Of a stretch of DNA of 64,000 bases, positions 25,926 to 34,321 are shown piece after piece (position 1 is the stretch's first letter; the number at the start of each line of letters is the position of its first letter). The stretch covers positions 1 through 64,000 of the forward strand of contig DASPTQ010000306.1 in assembly GCA_035623335.1 (NCBI GenBank), given 5' to 3'. A program made the position numbers and the translations under genes. The DNA is from JAFAGX01 sp035623335. Lineage in GTDB: Bacteria > Acidobacteriota > Terriglobia > Terriglobales > Acidobacteriaceae. The notes under the pieces were generated by a model. The model did no database searches, had not been told where the DNA came from, and saw only the letters and a list, made by a program, of their open reading frames with translations.

Positions 25926-26105
25926 ATCACCTCCGATCCAATCCAGGATCGAATGGGCCGGTAGCCAAGGAAAGTCACCGCTTCTTGGCCGCTGGCCCAT
26001 TTAATTTGCCCAGGATCTCGGGCTGAAAGCAAGTGCGACCCGAGAAGCGGCGCACGGGTGCCGGGCTTCGAGACCGCGCCCGCGGCACAGAGAGTTTTTC
26101 TCACC
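25926..26105 (+). ncRNA. Candidate structured small RNA (about 180 nt)
   Basis: Downstream of the promoter are three hairpins. The first spans 25952-26001: arms AATGGGCC/GGCCCATT, then inner arms GCCAAG/CTTGGC. The second has CTCGGG at 26017-26022 pairing with CCCGAG at 26039-26044. The third is at 26058-26088, GTGCCGGGC with GCCC-GC-GGCAC, followed by T5 at 26095-26099, resembling a factor-independent terminator. Length and layout suit a stand-alone small RNA or a 5' leader of the small gene at 26194. I could not match it to 6S, SRP, RNase P, tmRNA or a known riboswitch by eye. Confidence 0.4.
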
Positions 26106-26193
26106 ATACGCCCTTGTCGCAAACGCGCTTCCAACCCTATTCCGTGCTTAGTGGTCTGCTCTACAATTTCCGTAGATACGGATGGAGGTCGCT

Positions 26194-26397
26194 ATGCGCC
26201 CAGATCGTGTGGAACTGTCGTGGGATGCAGCTAAGTCAGCCTGGCTGGTCAGAATTGAAGCGGGCGAAGAAGTGCTTCGCCGCCATTGCGCTGTGGCAAA
26301 AAATGCCGATGAGCAGACCCTACGCCTGGCAGCCCGGAAAACCGTCGAAGACGAAGGTTACGAACCCGACCTCTCTCAAATGATTATTCGCCGTTAG
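26194..26397 (+). CDS. Small conserved-looking hypothetical protein
   Basis: The 67-residue protein reads MRPDRVELSWDAAKSAWLVR, then IEAGEEVLRRHCAVAKNADE, and ends DLSQMIIRR. The pattern of short strands with two conserved-looking ends suggests a small alpha/beta domain. ATG 26194 is preferred over ATG 26182 because GGAGG (26184-26188) is ideally spaced for it. No signal peptide or membrane segment. Function unknown. It lies downstream of the possible small RNA. Confidence 0.6.
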   Translation: MRPDRVELSWDAAKSAWLVRIEAGEEVLRRHCAVAKNADEQTLRLAARKTVEDEGYEPDLSQMIIRR

Positions 26398-26576
26398 CGG
26401 CCCGCGACTCGATCTTCAGAAATACCGGACCGATACAGCATTGGCCACTCGTGCGGTTAGGATCTCAGCATGTCCCGCAGAACCGCCTTTACTCCTACTG
26501 ACCGGCGGCATGGAGCGGTTCGGCTCGTACTTCGTCTCGCCATGGTGGTAGGAGTCTGACTTTTCATCCCGGAACG

Positions 26577-28028
26577 CTAGGAGAGAATCCATTCCCGCAG
26601 CCTGCTCATCAGCGACTCGGGTGCTTCCACCTCTAACTCGACCAAACCGTCCTTGTAGGCCCGAGAATGGATTCGGGCTCGAGCCTCGAGCATGGCCAGA
26701 GTCTTGCCCTCTTTTTGCGGAACCCGGAGGTGAAGCCGGCAGATGGCATCGGCCGAAAGCATGCGATCGATGCGCTCGAGTAGGGCGCTCATGCCGATGC
26801 CCTTGGCCGCAGACACGTAAATCGTATTCTCATCGTCGGTCCATTTGTCTTGCTGGGGCGGCAGCAAATCGAGCTTGTTCATCACCCGCAGACGTGGTTT
26901 CCCGTCGGCTCCCAGTTCCGTGAGCACCTTTTCGACCTCCGCATCCTGCTCCGCCGACAGCGGGTTAGCCGCGTCGGAAACGTGCAGAATGAGCGCCGCG
27001 CGTTCAACCTCTTCGAGCGTTGCGCGGAAGGCCGACACCAGGGTGTGCGGGAGGTTGCGGATAAATCCTACGGTGTCGGAGAGCAGGGCGCGGCGCCGGG
27101 AGGGCAGGGTTACCGGACGAATCGTCGGATCCAGGGTGGCGAACATTTTGGGTGATTCGAGCACCGCTGCCTTGGTCAGAGCGTTAAACAAAGTAGATTT
27201 TCCCGCGTTGGTGTAGCCCACTAAAGCCACGGTGGCTAAGGGGATCGACTCGCGTCTCTGTCTCTGCTGGGCGCGAATGCGCCGGACGTTTTCAATTTGC
27301 TCTTTGACGTGGCGAATGCGCCGGTAGATCTTCCGTCGGTCGGTTTCGAGCTGTGTTTCTCCTGGCCCTCGGGTGCCGATGCCGCCGCCTAGCTGTGACA
27401 TTTCAATCCCCCGTCCACCCAGCCGGGGCAGAAGGTAATCGAGCTGTGCCATCTCCACCTGCAACTGTCCTTCGCGCGTACGGGCGTGTCGGGCGAAGAT
27501 GTCGAGGATGAGTTGGGTGCGATCGATCACCCGGGTGTTCACAACCTTTTCGATGTTGCGTTGTTGGGAGGCGGTGAGATCGTGGTCGAACAATATCAGG
27601 TCGGCTGACACGGAAGCCGCCGCCCCGGCGATCTCCTCGAGTTTGCCTCTTCCAATCAGGGTGGCAGGATCCAGTTTGTCGCGCCGTTGCAGAAATTCTC
27701 CTACCACCCGCGCACCTGCGCTTACCGCGAGCTCGCGTAACTCTTTAAGGGACTCCTCGGCGCTGAACTGGGGGAGATGGGCGGCCTTCGAACCTCTGGC
27801 CGGAAGGGCCGCACTGTCGCGCGCGGCCTGGCCTTTGCCGGGAGCCAAGACCTTGTTGGGGGAAGCGCCGGCACTTCCGGATTTACGGGAATCGATCCCG
27901 ATCAAGAAAGCCCGCTCTTCGGAATCGCGGTGGCCGTTCTGGCGGTACCCGACGCCGCTACCCTTCAGCAAGGTGGTTGGTCTACGGCTCAATCGACAAG
28001 TTCTCCGCTGGCTTGCCGAGCGCTTCAC
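26577..28028 (-). CDS. hflX: GTPase HflX
   Basis: The protein of up to 483 residues has the HflX N-terminal domain (EFLQRRDKLDPATLIGRGKL, ILFDHDLTASQQRNIEKVVN), the GxGxRGPGETQLE-like segment GGGIGTRGPGETQLETDRRK, and the Obg-type GTPase domain with Walker A GYTNAGKSTLFNAL, switch II DTVGFI and NKLD. HflX splits stalled or hibernating ribosomes. The first 40 residues up to EERAFLIGID are poorly conserved, so the GTG at 28028 is tentative. It follows hfq by 53 bp, the same gene order as in many proteobacteria. Confidence 0.94.
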   Translation of the reverse strand: MKRSASQRRTCRLSRRPTTLLKGSGVGYRQNGHRDSEERAFLIGIDSRKSGSAGASPNKVLAPGKGQAARDSAALPARGSKAAHLPQFSAEESLKELRELAVSAGARVVGEFLQRRDKLDPATLIGRGKLEEIAGAAASVSADLILFDHDLTASQQRNIEKVVNTRVIDRTQLILDIFARHARTREGQLQVEMAQLDYLLPRLGGRGIEMSQLGGGIGTRGPGETQLETDRRKIYRRIRHVKEQIENVRRIRAQQRQRRESIPLATVALVGYTNAGKSTLFNALTKAAVLESPKMFATLDPTIRPVTLPSRRRALLSDTVGFIRNLPHTLVSAFRATLEEVERAALILHVSDAANPLSAEQDAEVEKVLTELGADGKPRLRVMNKLDLLPPQQDKWTDDENTIYVSAAKGIGMSALLERIDRMLSADAICRLHLRVPQKEGKTLAMLEARARIHSRAYKDGLVELEVEAPESLMSRLREWILS

Positions 28029-28081
28029 CCATGGTTAGTGCGGGCATCGCGCAACGCTACTCGGCGGTGGAAAGGGTGCGC

Positions 28082-28387
28082 TTATCCATCTGTGCCCGAT
28101 GCGCTTGGGGTCGAGTTGTTCTCGCTCGTGGAAGTTGGAGCCGGGACCACTGTTGGCTTATCAGAGTGGCCATGTATGACTCGCCCCATCGCGACTGTGG
28201 AAATCGCATGTTTGAAGATCAACTGTTCTTGGTTGTTGGTCTCCAATACCACGGAATACTTATCAAACGAGCGAATACGGCCGCTCAATTTAACGCCGCT
28301 CATCAGGTAAATGGTGATGTTCATCTTTTCTTTGCGAGCAGTGTTAAGGAAGGAGTCCTGAATGTTCTGCGCCGGCTTAATTTCCAT
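28082..28387 (-). CDS. hfq: RNA chaperone Hfq
   Basis: The 101-residue protein starts MEIKPAQNIQDSFLNTARKE and has the Sm1 motif (MNITIYLMSGVKLSGRIRSFDKYSVVLE) and a Sm2 motif (QEQLIFKHAISTV), here FKHAIS where proteobacteria have YKHAIS. A disordered Ser/Thr/Pro-rich tail follows. It forms hexamers that pair small RNAs with mRNAs. ATG 28387 has a GAGGAGG ribosome binding site 7-8 bases upstream, so the much longer open frame to 28543 is not used. It is upstream of hflX. Confidence 0.95.
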   Translation of the reverse strand: MEIKPAQNIQDSFLNTARKEKMNITIYLMSGVKLSGRIRSFDKYSVVLETNNQEQLIFKHAISTVAMGRVIHGHSDKPTVVPAPTSTSENNSTPSASGTDG

Positions 28388-28779
28388 CGCCGACCTCCTC
28401 AGCTCGTGATTTCGAAGAGCTGTTTGAAACGCCGACCAACATCTTCTCCTCAGGCCGACTTCGTCCGGCCGCGAGGGTGCAGGAAGAGCTTGTGAGTGTC
28501 TCAACCGCTGCTTCCCCGGCCAAATCGCTCCCGGGGGCAACACCCGTACGATACGGTGTTATTGGCGAGTTTTCAAGAGAATGGATGGTGGGGCATTCGG
28601 CACGTCACTTCTCGTAGATGTGATTCGCCCGCCGCCGCCTCACCGTTGACATCGATAGCGCAAAGTGCAAACATTCCGGCCCAGACCCTAACTTGGTTTC
28701 CCAGATGTCGGGGTTGCTCCGAGGGAGTGCGCGTTTTCTGCCGCCGCCCGGTACCATAATTCGCCTTTGGGAGGGTGAA
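28388..28779. other. 392-bp divergent intergenic region
   Basis: It separates hfq (minus) from the urate-oxidase-N-like gene (plus). Apart from ribosome binding sites at both ends it holds only one possible minus-strand small frame at 28605-28757 (listed separately). I see no repeat or clear hairpin. Confidence 0.5.
28605..28757 (-). CDS. Possible 50-residue protein
   Basis: Starting at ATG 28757, the frame reads MVPGGGRKRALPRSNPDIWE, then TKLGSGPECLHFALSMSTVR, and ends RRRRANHIYEK. The composition (Trp, Cys, His, ordered hydrophobics and a basic end) looks protein-like, and an AAGGCG sits just upstream. It occupies the gap upstream of hfq. No known family is recognised, and it could still be a chance frame. 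Confidence 0.35.
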   Translation of the reverse strand: MVPGGGRKRALPRSNPDIWETKLGSGPECLHFALSMSTVRRRRANHIYEK

Positions 28780-29505
28780 ATGCACGCGATTGCCGTTGAC
28801 GCTTGCTGGGTGATGCCCATGCATACAGGCACGGAAGCGCTGGCGCTGATTCTGCGCTGGTTTCACTTTCTGGCCGGGATCACCTGGGTCGGGTTGCTTT
28901 ACTTTTTCAACCTGGTCAATGTCCCTTTCATGAAGCAGGTCGATGCCAACATGAAACCGAAGGTTTTTCAGTACATGACAATGCCAGCTTTGCAGATATT
29001 TCGCTGGAGTGCTCTGCTCACAGTAATCTTGGGATTCTGGTACTGGGGGCAGATCTTGGTTGGCCCCGATGCGGCCCGCGAAGGGAAAGGAGCCGGCGGC
29101 ACAATTGGTTTGTTCTTGCTGATCTGGATTGTGGCCTCGGCGATTCTGTACTTTGTAATCTCCAAGACGCCGGGCGGATATGTCTTGGGGCTGATTGCCG
29201 CTGTGGTTGTAATCCTCGCGGGGTGGTTGTTTGTGAACTTTACGCCCGTCGGGCAAGACGATAACCATGTGCTGTCGATCGGAGTCGGAGGCGGCTTGGG
29301 AATCATCATGTTGTTTAACGTCTGGGGAATCATCTGGCGGAACAACAAGAAGATCATTCGAGGGACCCTCGCCGGTACCCCACCCGCCGACGGCGCGACG
29401 CTCGCACGCCAGGCCTTTCTTGCATCGCGCACGAACATGTTCCTCTCGGTGCCCCTGCTCTTCTTTATGGCGACTGCCTCGCATTATGGGATTTTGGGTA
29501 AGTAG
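28780..29505 (+). CDS. Urate-oxidase-N-terminal-like (PuuD-type) integral membrane protein
   Basis: The 241-residue protein has about seven hydrophobic helices and the signature ALILRWFHFLAGITWVGLLYFFNLVNVPF of the membrane domain of PuuD-type urate hydroxylase. PuuD proteins carry a C-terminal cytochrome c domain; there is no CxxCH here, so only the membrane domain is present. Many Acidobacteriota have such stand-alone domains of unproven role. ATG 28780 has GGGAGG about 7 bases upstream; ATG 28819 is an alternative. No purine genes are adjacent. Confidence 0.8.
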   Translation: MHAIAVDACWVMPMHTGTEALALILRWFHFLAGITWVGLLYFFNLVNVPFMKQVDANMKPKVFQYMTMPALQIFRWSALLTVILGFWYWGQILVGPDAAREGKGAGGTIGLFLLIWIVASAILYFVISKTPGGYVLGLIAAVVVILAGWLFVNFTPVGQDDNHVLSIGVGGGLGIIMLFNVWGIIWRNNKKIIRGTLAGTPPADGATLARQAFLASRTNMFLSVPLLFFMATASHYGILGK

Positions 29506-29591
29506 ACGGCAGGTTATCCTGCCAAGCCTGGTGTTCTCTAGATGGGGCCAGGCTTGAGCTTCTCCCATCACTCGTTGTGACACAATAGGGC

Positions 29592-29948
29592 GTGCAGCCT
29601 GGTGAATTTACCCGTGGTATCGCTCTTTTTAACGGTGCTCGGTTCTTTGAGGCCCACGAGGTCTTGGAGGATGTTTGGCGCGCCGCACCGGCCGAAGAAA
29701 AGCGATTCTTCCAAGGCTTAGTTCAGCTGGCGGTTGCCTTCCACCACCATTCCACGGGCAACCATAGCGGAATGCGTTCCGTTATGGAGCGCGGCCTGAG
29801 GAACCTGGACGGGTATCCCAACGATTTCTACGGCATCGAGCTCCTGCCACTCAAGCATTCTCTCCATGCCTGGCGTGAGGCTCTGGACAATCGGCAGCCA
29901 CTGCCGTCGCTGCCCCGGATCAAAACCTCCGGGTCCCCGTTGAGCTGA
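29592..29948 (+). CDS. DUF309 family protein
   Basis: The 118-residue protein is a DUF309 four-helix protein: GIALFNGARFFEAHEVLEDVWR contains the diagnostic HEVLE-x-x-W, and FFQGLVQLAVAFHHHSTGNH follows. The conserved His and Glu suggest a metal site. The start is GTG 29592. The function is unknown across the family. It lies 86 bp downstream of the membrane protein and is convergent with the SH3 lipoprotein. Confidence 0.85.
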   Translation: MQPGEFTRGIALFNGARFFEAHEVLEDVWRAAPAEEKRFFQGLVQLAVAFHHHSTGNHSGMRSVMERGLRNLDGYPNDFYGIELLPLKHSLHAWREALDNRQPLPSLPRIKTSGSPLS

Positions 29949-30026
29949 GCAGGATCCGCTTGACGGAGCGGGCTATTGTTCTCGTCGCACTTCGGGCGGA
30001 TCCGGTGGCTGGCTGTGCCTTCTCGG

Positions 30027-31028
30027 CTATTTGCCTCGCTTCTTCGACACGGTCTTGGCCGGTTGTTCGCCGGGCGCGAGCACCCGTCGAACAATCGGTG
30101 TCTTCAGCTTGTATTTCCGCTCTACCACATTGCCACTGTCGTCCTTCACGCGCAGTACGAATACGGGTAGCTTGCCCTCTTGCTCGAAATCCTCTTGCGA
30201 GACGGTCAGCGGAAACACGCCATTGAGGTTGCGTTCGTGATAGGCAGTTTCGTAGTGGTGCCTCCTCACGTTCCAGGTAAATACCCGTACCTGGTTGAAG
30301 TCGAAAGGCATTCCATCTTTGGGATCGGTTAGGGCCACCAGGTATTGCGGAACTTTCTTCTCTCCATCGGTGACTTCCTCGAGCACAAAGAATGCGACGA
30401 TACGCTGTCCTTCCGCATATTGTGCGATCTCGAGCGGAACATCGAGGTCCACCATGCGCGCCAGCATCCAACCCATGTGTCCCTGGGGATCTCGCACCAG
30501 CCACCAATCCTCCACAATCGCCGACTTAGGCGGCTCTTGGCTGGCGGGTGCCGTGATCGTGCCCGGCAGACTCTTTTCCGCCGTGGCTCGCTTGAAGATG
30601 GAAACCTTCGTCCCCTGGCTGAGCTGGTAAAGATGCTCTGTTTCGCGGCCCGGCTGCAGATGAATGTTGGTATCGTTGCGCGTCGTTCCGGTTGCCTGCA
30701 GAGGATCGCCCTGCTCTTGCTGAGCCAGCTTCTGGAATCCGTCGTACACCTCCTGCGAAACCAGGTACCGCTGCTCGATCCAACCCTCCAGGCCGCTATC
30801 CGTCCTCACCCGGACGAAGCGGCGCTCGCGTTCGAGCACTTGCACGCGGTCGGCGTTCTTAACGGTTCCGGTTTTGCTGTAGAAGGCGGCCACGCGGTCG
30901 CGAAGAAAGGCTTGGGGAGCAGATACGTAGTCGGTTTCGAGTACCTTCTTATGGGTTCGACAGGCAGGAAGCGCAAGCGTTACCAGCTGGAGAAGCAGCA
31001 GTCGACGAACGGTTCGCCCAGAAATCAC
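30027..31028 (-). CDS. SH3-domain lipoprotein
   Basis: The 333-residue protein has a lipoprotein signal (LLLLQLVTLALPAC, lipobox LPAC), so it is likely anchored at the membrane. At least two bacterial SH3-like repeats follow: RVAAFYSKTGTVKNADRVQV then VRVRTDSGLEGWIEQRYLVS, and later TNIHLQPGRETEHLYQLSQG then WWLVRDPQGHMGWMLARMVD. The C-terminal 130 residues are a beta-rich region without a recognised family. Such SH3 domains often bind cell-wall peptides. It is flanked by unrelated genes. Confidence 0.78.
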   Translation of the reverse strand: MISGRTVRRLLLLQLVTLALPACRTHKKVLETDYVSAPQAFLRDRVAAFYSKTGTVKNADRVQVLERERRFVRVRTDSGLEGWIEQRYLVSQEVYDGFQKLAQQEQGDPLQATGTTRNDTNIHLQPGRETEHLYQLSQGTKVSIFKRATAEKSLPGTITAPASQEPPKSAIVEDWWLVRDPQGHMGWMLARMVDLDVPLEIAQYAEGQRIVAFFVLEEVTDGEKKVPQYLVALTDPKDGMPFDFNQVRVFTWNVRRHHYETAYHERNLNGVFPLTVSQEDFEQEGKLPVFVLRVKDDSGNVVERKYKLKTPIVRRVLAPGEQPAKTVSKKRGK

Positions 31029-31228
31029 AAGCCAATATAACCTAGCGCGGCCTGCCCGATGTTTAGTTGGCTGGTATCGATCGTTTTGCAGAACTAAATC
31101 CCGAATCGGTGCACGGGACCATCATGGCGAAGTCGCCCGAGGGGATCCATCCATCTTGCAGCACGACGCGTGCCGCCCGGTATAGAGCTCAAGCCGGCCA
31201 ATGTTGAGAGAGAAAAGAATCGAGGCGA

Positions 31229-31888
31229 TTACTGGGTCACCCTCAGCGTCGCCTTTGCCGTGAAGGTGTTCACACCACTGACATAGGTGGCCGTCACGGT
31301 TGCCACCTCACCTACCGTGGCGCTGGATTGTACAGTCACAACCGCGGGGTCCTGTCCTTGGGTCACCGAAAAATCGGCTGTGCTGCCCGAACTTGTAGTA
31401 CTGATCGCCCAAGTCGCCGTGCTGGTTACATCCACTGGGTTGCCACCCGCAATGGTTGCGCTGGCCTTGAAATTTTGCGTCCCACCATTGAGGAGGGCAT
31501 TAGCACTGGTAGGACTGATCGTAAGTCCGGTGACATTGGAAATCGAGACCGTGACCGTAGCCGTGCCGCTAACCGTACCGGAGGCTCCGGTGATGGTTGC
31601 GCTACCTGGGGAAATGCCCGTTACCAGCCCGGAGGTGCTGATGGTGGCGACGGTGTTGTCGGAGCTGCTCCAGAACACATTGCTGAGCGATTGGGTACTA
31701 CCATCGTTATACGTGCCCACGGCACTCATCTGAACCGTACCGTTCTGGTTGATGGTCGCGCTGGGGCCGACGGTGATGGAGGTGAGGGTCGGGTTCACGA
31801 AAAAGCCGTTACAACCCGGTCCCAAGACGCACAGCAGCGCTACCACCAACGGACCGGCGAGTTTAGATTTCTGCTTTGTATTCAGCAT
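31229..31888 (-). CDS. Big2 (Ig-like) domain lipoprotein
   Basis: The 219-residue protein has a lipoprotein signal ending GPGC and a bacterial Ig-like (Big2) domain: TLTSITVGPSATINQNGTVQ, then FWSSSDNTVATISTSGLVTG and ISPGSATITGASG. A second Ig-like region starts GLTISPTSANALLNGGTQNF. It is probably a surface adhesion or structural protein. ATG 31888 fits the signal peptide; the longer frame to 31969 does not. Ser/Thr content is high. Confidence 0.82.
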   Translation of the reverse strand: MLNTKQKSKLAGPLVVALLCVLGPGCNGFFVNPTLTSITVGPSATINQNGTVQMSAVGTYNDGSTQSLSNVFWSSSDNTVATISTSGLVTGISPGSATITGASGTVSGTATVTVSISNVTGLTISPTSANALLNGGTQNFKASATIAGGNPVDVTSTATWAISTTSSGSTADFSVTQGQDPAVVTVQSSATVGEVATVTATYVSGVNTFTAKATLRVTQ

Positions 31889-32347
31889 GTTGCCAAATTC
31901 CGGCAGGAGTCCCGGTACCACCAGTCGTACGTAAGAATTGTAGCAGAGAGAATTTCGCACGGCTGCCACAAGTAGCTAGCGAATTCCCTGCTACCAGCTC
32001 AGAACGTAATCATCGCCGAAACTTGCACAAATCCGTAACCCGGGGTTGAAGCGAGTCACCAAGAGTGTCAATACTCGGAATTTGCCCGTTCGGGGACTAG
32101 GTCGGCGATCCTTCGCTACTCCCCAGCGCCTGCCTTCTAGGTTGGATGCGGATTGATTCCCAAGCATCGAGGGAAAAAGGAGACTTGCCTAGTGGTGTTC
32201 GGCAGTCTGTTGCTCGAATCCCGTGCACGTCCATGGTTTTCCACGAACAGCACCTGGACCCCATCGAGCGGCTAGTCTAGATCCCAGTTCAGCGAGCCCG
32301 GCAACCATGGCCGCAAGCCCGGGAATGGTTCCGCTACAATAAAACCT
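31889..32347. other. 459-bp intergenic region, no feature seen
   Basis: It lies between the Big2 lipoprotein (minus) and DUF2905 (plus). Only a TACAAT at 32335-32340, a possible -10 box about 8 bp before the GTG at 32348, stands out. I see no other gene, repeat or hairpin. Confidence 0.5.
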
Positions 32348-32572
32348 GTGACGGATCTGGGGAAACTTCTCATCATTGTCGGTGCAGTAATTGTCGGCAT
32401 TGGCGTGGTGCTGGCGCTAGGCGGACGGACCCACCTGCCACTAGGACGCTTGCCCGGCGACATTCTGTATCGTGGGAAGAACACGACATTTTATTTCCCA
32501 TTGGCCACCTCCATCCTGATCAGCGTGGTGCTCTCCGTACTGCTCTATGTAATCGGTAGGTTCAGGCACTAG
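32348..32572 (+). CDS. DUF2905 small membrane protein
   Basis: The 74-residue protein has two membrane helices (LLIIVGAVIVGIGVVLALG and FYFPLATSILISVVLSVLLYVIG) joined by the family motif LPLGRLPGDILYRGKNTTFY. DUF2905 is a widespread two-helix family of unknown role, often next to Holliday junction genes; here it precedes xseA by 73 bp. The start is GTG 32348. Confidence 0.85.
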   Translation: MTDLGKLLIIVGAVIVGIGVVLALGGRTHLPLGRLPGDILYRGKNTTFYFPLATSILISVVLSVLLYVIGRFRH

Positions 32573-32645
32573 CCGTTCTCTCGGCGTTGCTGTGCCTTTC
32601 CCGTGGTCGTTGAGTGCGGGCCTATCTGCGGTAAACTTTCTCCGG

Positions 32646-34016
32646 ATGTCGGCTCCAGACCAGCTCGGATTCAGCTTTAACCCCAAGGGGCGCCGTACCT
32701 GGAGGGTGCGCGACTTGGTGGCTGCCGTTCGCACCCATCTCGAACGGGAATACAGCGACACCTGGGTGGAAGGGGAGATCTCTAATTTCCGGGCACACGA
32801 TTCAGGCCACCTCTATTTCACCCTCAAGGATGAGAGTGCGCAGATTCGTGTAGTCATCTTTCGATCGGCGGCGCGCCTGCTCCGGTTTCGCCCCGACAAC
32901 GGCATGCAGGTCGTGGCTCGCGGGCGTGTGACGATTTATGAAGATCGGGGAGAACTGCAACTGGCGGCGGAATATCTTGAGCCGAAGGGGGCGGGAAGCC
33001 TTCAGATCGCGTTCGAGCAACTCAAAGCCAGGCTGGAAGCCGAGGGCCTCTTCGACTCAAGCCGTAAGAAGCCGATCCCTACCCTGCCACGCACGATCGG
33101 AATTGTGACCTCGCCCCAAGCCGCAGCCTTGCGCGACATTCTCCACATCTTGCGGCGGCGGCATCACGGAGCGAGTGTCGTCATCTTCCCGGCACAGGTA
33201 CAGGGAGAGACGGCTGCCTTGGAGGTCAGCGCCGGCATCCGACACTTCAATCAGGCTGGCAGCGTAGAGGTGATCATCGTGGCTCGCGGGGGTGGATCGG
33301 CAGAAGATCTCGCCGCCTTCAATCACGAAGGCCTGGCTCGTACGATCGCGTCATCTTCGATTCCCGTCATCTCCGCGGTAGGCCATGAGACCGATTTCAC
33401 CATCGTTGATTTTGTTGCGGACCTGCGTGCGCCAACGCCATCGGCGGCAGCGGAATTGGTCATCCGCTCGCGCCAGGACGTCGAGGAGCAGCTCGAGAGC
33501 CTGCATGCACGACTGGGGAAAGGCATCCGCTATCGGCTGCTGATCGCGCGTCAGAACCTGACTGAGCTGGCGCGGCATACCGCCTTCGCGCGGTTGATGG
33601 ACTTGATCCATCGTCGGCAGCAACGGCTGGACGATCTGACGCACCGATTAACCGAGGGGCAGCGGCGAAGCCTCGAAAATCAACGAAGACGCTTTGAGTC
33701 TCTAGCGGCCGCGGTCCGGCACTATGATGCCCGCCGCGTGCTCGCCAGTATGAGAAAGGATTTGGAGGCTCGGACAACTGCGCTGCTCTCTGCGGTGCGC
33801 AGCCGGTTGCGGGAGCGCGGCATGGGTTGCGAGCGGCTGGAGACCGCCCTTGCAGCCCTCTCCCCCCTGGCGATTCTAGCTCGCGGGTACGCTCTGGTGT
33901 TTGACGACTCGGGAGGGTTGCTCAAGGATGCGTCGAAGGTCGATCTGGGAGACAAGATTTCGGCTAGACTGGCGCAGGGGACATTGATCGCCACGGTGCA
34001 TGGCAAGCGAGGCTAG
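32646..34016 (+). CDS. xseA: Exodeoxyribonuclease VII large subunit
   Basis: The 456-residue protein has the OB-fold N-terminal domain (WRVRDLVAAVRTHLEREYSD and VEGEISNFRAHDSGHLYFTLKD), the catalytic domain (IGIVTSPQAAALRDILHILR, IVARGGGSAEDLAAFNHEGL, SAVGHETDFTIVDFVADLRA), and a coiled-coil C-terminal region with the conserved SPLAILARGYALV motif. It forms a large:small complex that degrades single-stranded DNA. ATG 32646 (MSAPDQLGF) is preferred to the frame start at 32592. No xseB follows. Confidence 0.96.
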   Translation: MSAPDQLGFSFNPKGRRTWRVRDLVAAVRTHLEREYSDTWVEGEISNFRAHDSGHLYFTLKDESAQIRVVIFRSAARLLRFRPDNGMQVVARGRVTIYEDRGELQLAAEYLEPKGAGSLQIAFEQLKARLEAEGLFDSSRKKPIPTLPRTIGIVTSPQAAALRDILHILRRRHHGASVVIFPAQVQGETAALEVSAGIRHFNQAGSVEVIIVARGGGSAEDLAAFNHEGLARTIASSSIPVISAVGHETDFTIVDFVADLRAPTPSAAAELVIRSRQDVEEQLESLHARLGKGIRYRLLIARQNLTELARHTAFARLMDLIHRRQQRLDDLTHRLTEGQRRSLENQRRRFESLAAAVRHYDARRVLASMRKDLEARTTALLSAVRSRLRERGMGCERLETALAALSPLAILARGYALVFDDSGGLLKDASKVDLGDKISARLAQGTLIATVHGKRG

Positions 34017-34321
34017 CCATATTCGCCCGTCAGAGGCTGCGACTGGCCGGAAGGGTCGCAGGTTGCCGCGAGCGATGTGTATCATTCCTTGCGAGTTACG
34101 ATCACGGCAGCGGCGGGGAGAAGGACCGGGAGTTCGAGCCTTTCAGTTCTGGCTTAGGCGCTCCATTCGAGGAGGCGCGGTCTATCACGCTCGAGAACCT
34201 ACCCTAGTCGATCGTCTGGCTTGCCTGCCAGTTTTCGCCTGCTATACTTCGGATTTGTCCCCCAAAGCCGGGAAATCTGTCGGCATCGGCCAGCAACAGC
34301 TGCACCTCATCGGAGACCGTC
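34017..34321. promoter_or_regulatory. Intergenic region containing the gdhA promoter
   Basis: TTGCCT (34221-34226) and TATACT (34243-34248), spaced 16 bp, form a good sigma70-type promoter reading toward gdhA, giving a leader of about 65-70 nt to ATG 34322. No gene is seen in the rest of the interval. Confidence 0.5.

Larger units (their letters stand above)
25718..26193. other. 476-bp intergenic region between atp operon and a divergent small gene
   Basis: It holds a minus-strand TATAAT at 25753-25758 that may serve the atp operon, a perfect 12-bp palindrome AAAACTAGTTTT at 25846-25857, a short inverted repeat ATGAC-TT-GTCAT at 25831-25842, and a plus-strand promoter plus hairpins that look like a small RNA gene (listed separately). 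The minus-strand frame 25913-26134 covers the hairpins and is not believed to be coding. Confidence 0.6.

Noticed and set aside
25913..26134. 73-codon minus-strand frame
   Set aside because: It lies across strong hairpins with a plus-strand promoter and has no family-like features.
28573..29583. 336-codon minus-strand frame over the urate-oxidase-N-like gene
   Set aside because: It is antisense to a membrane protein with clear family motifs; composition is His/Gln/Arg-rich shadow coding.
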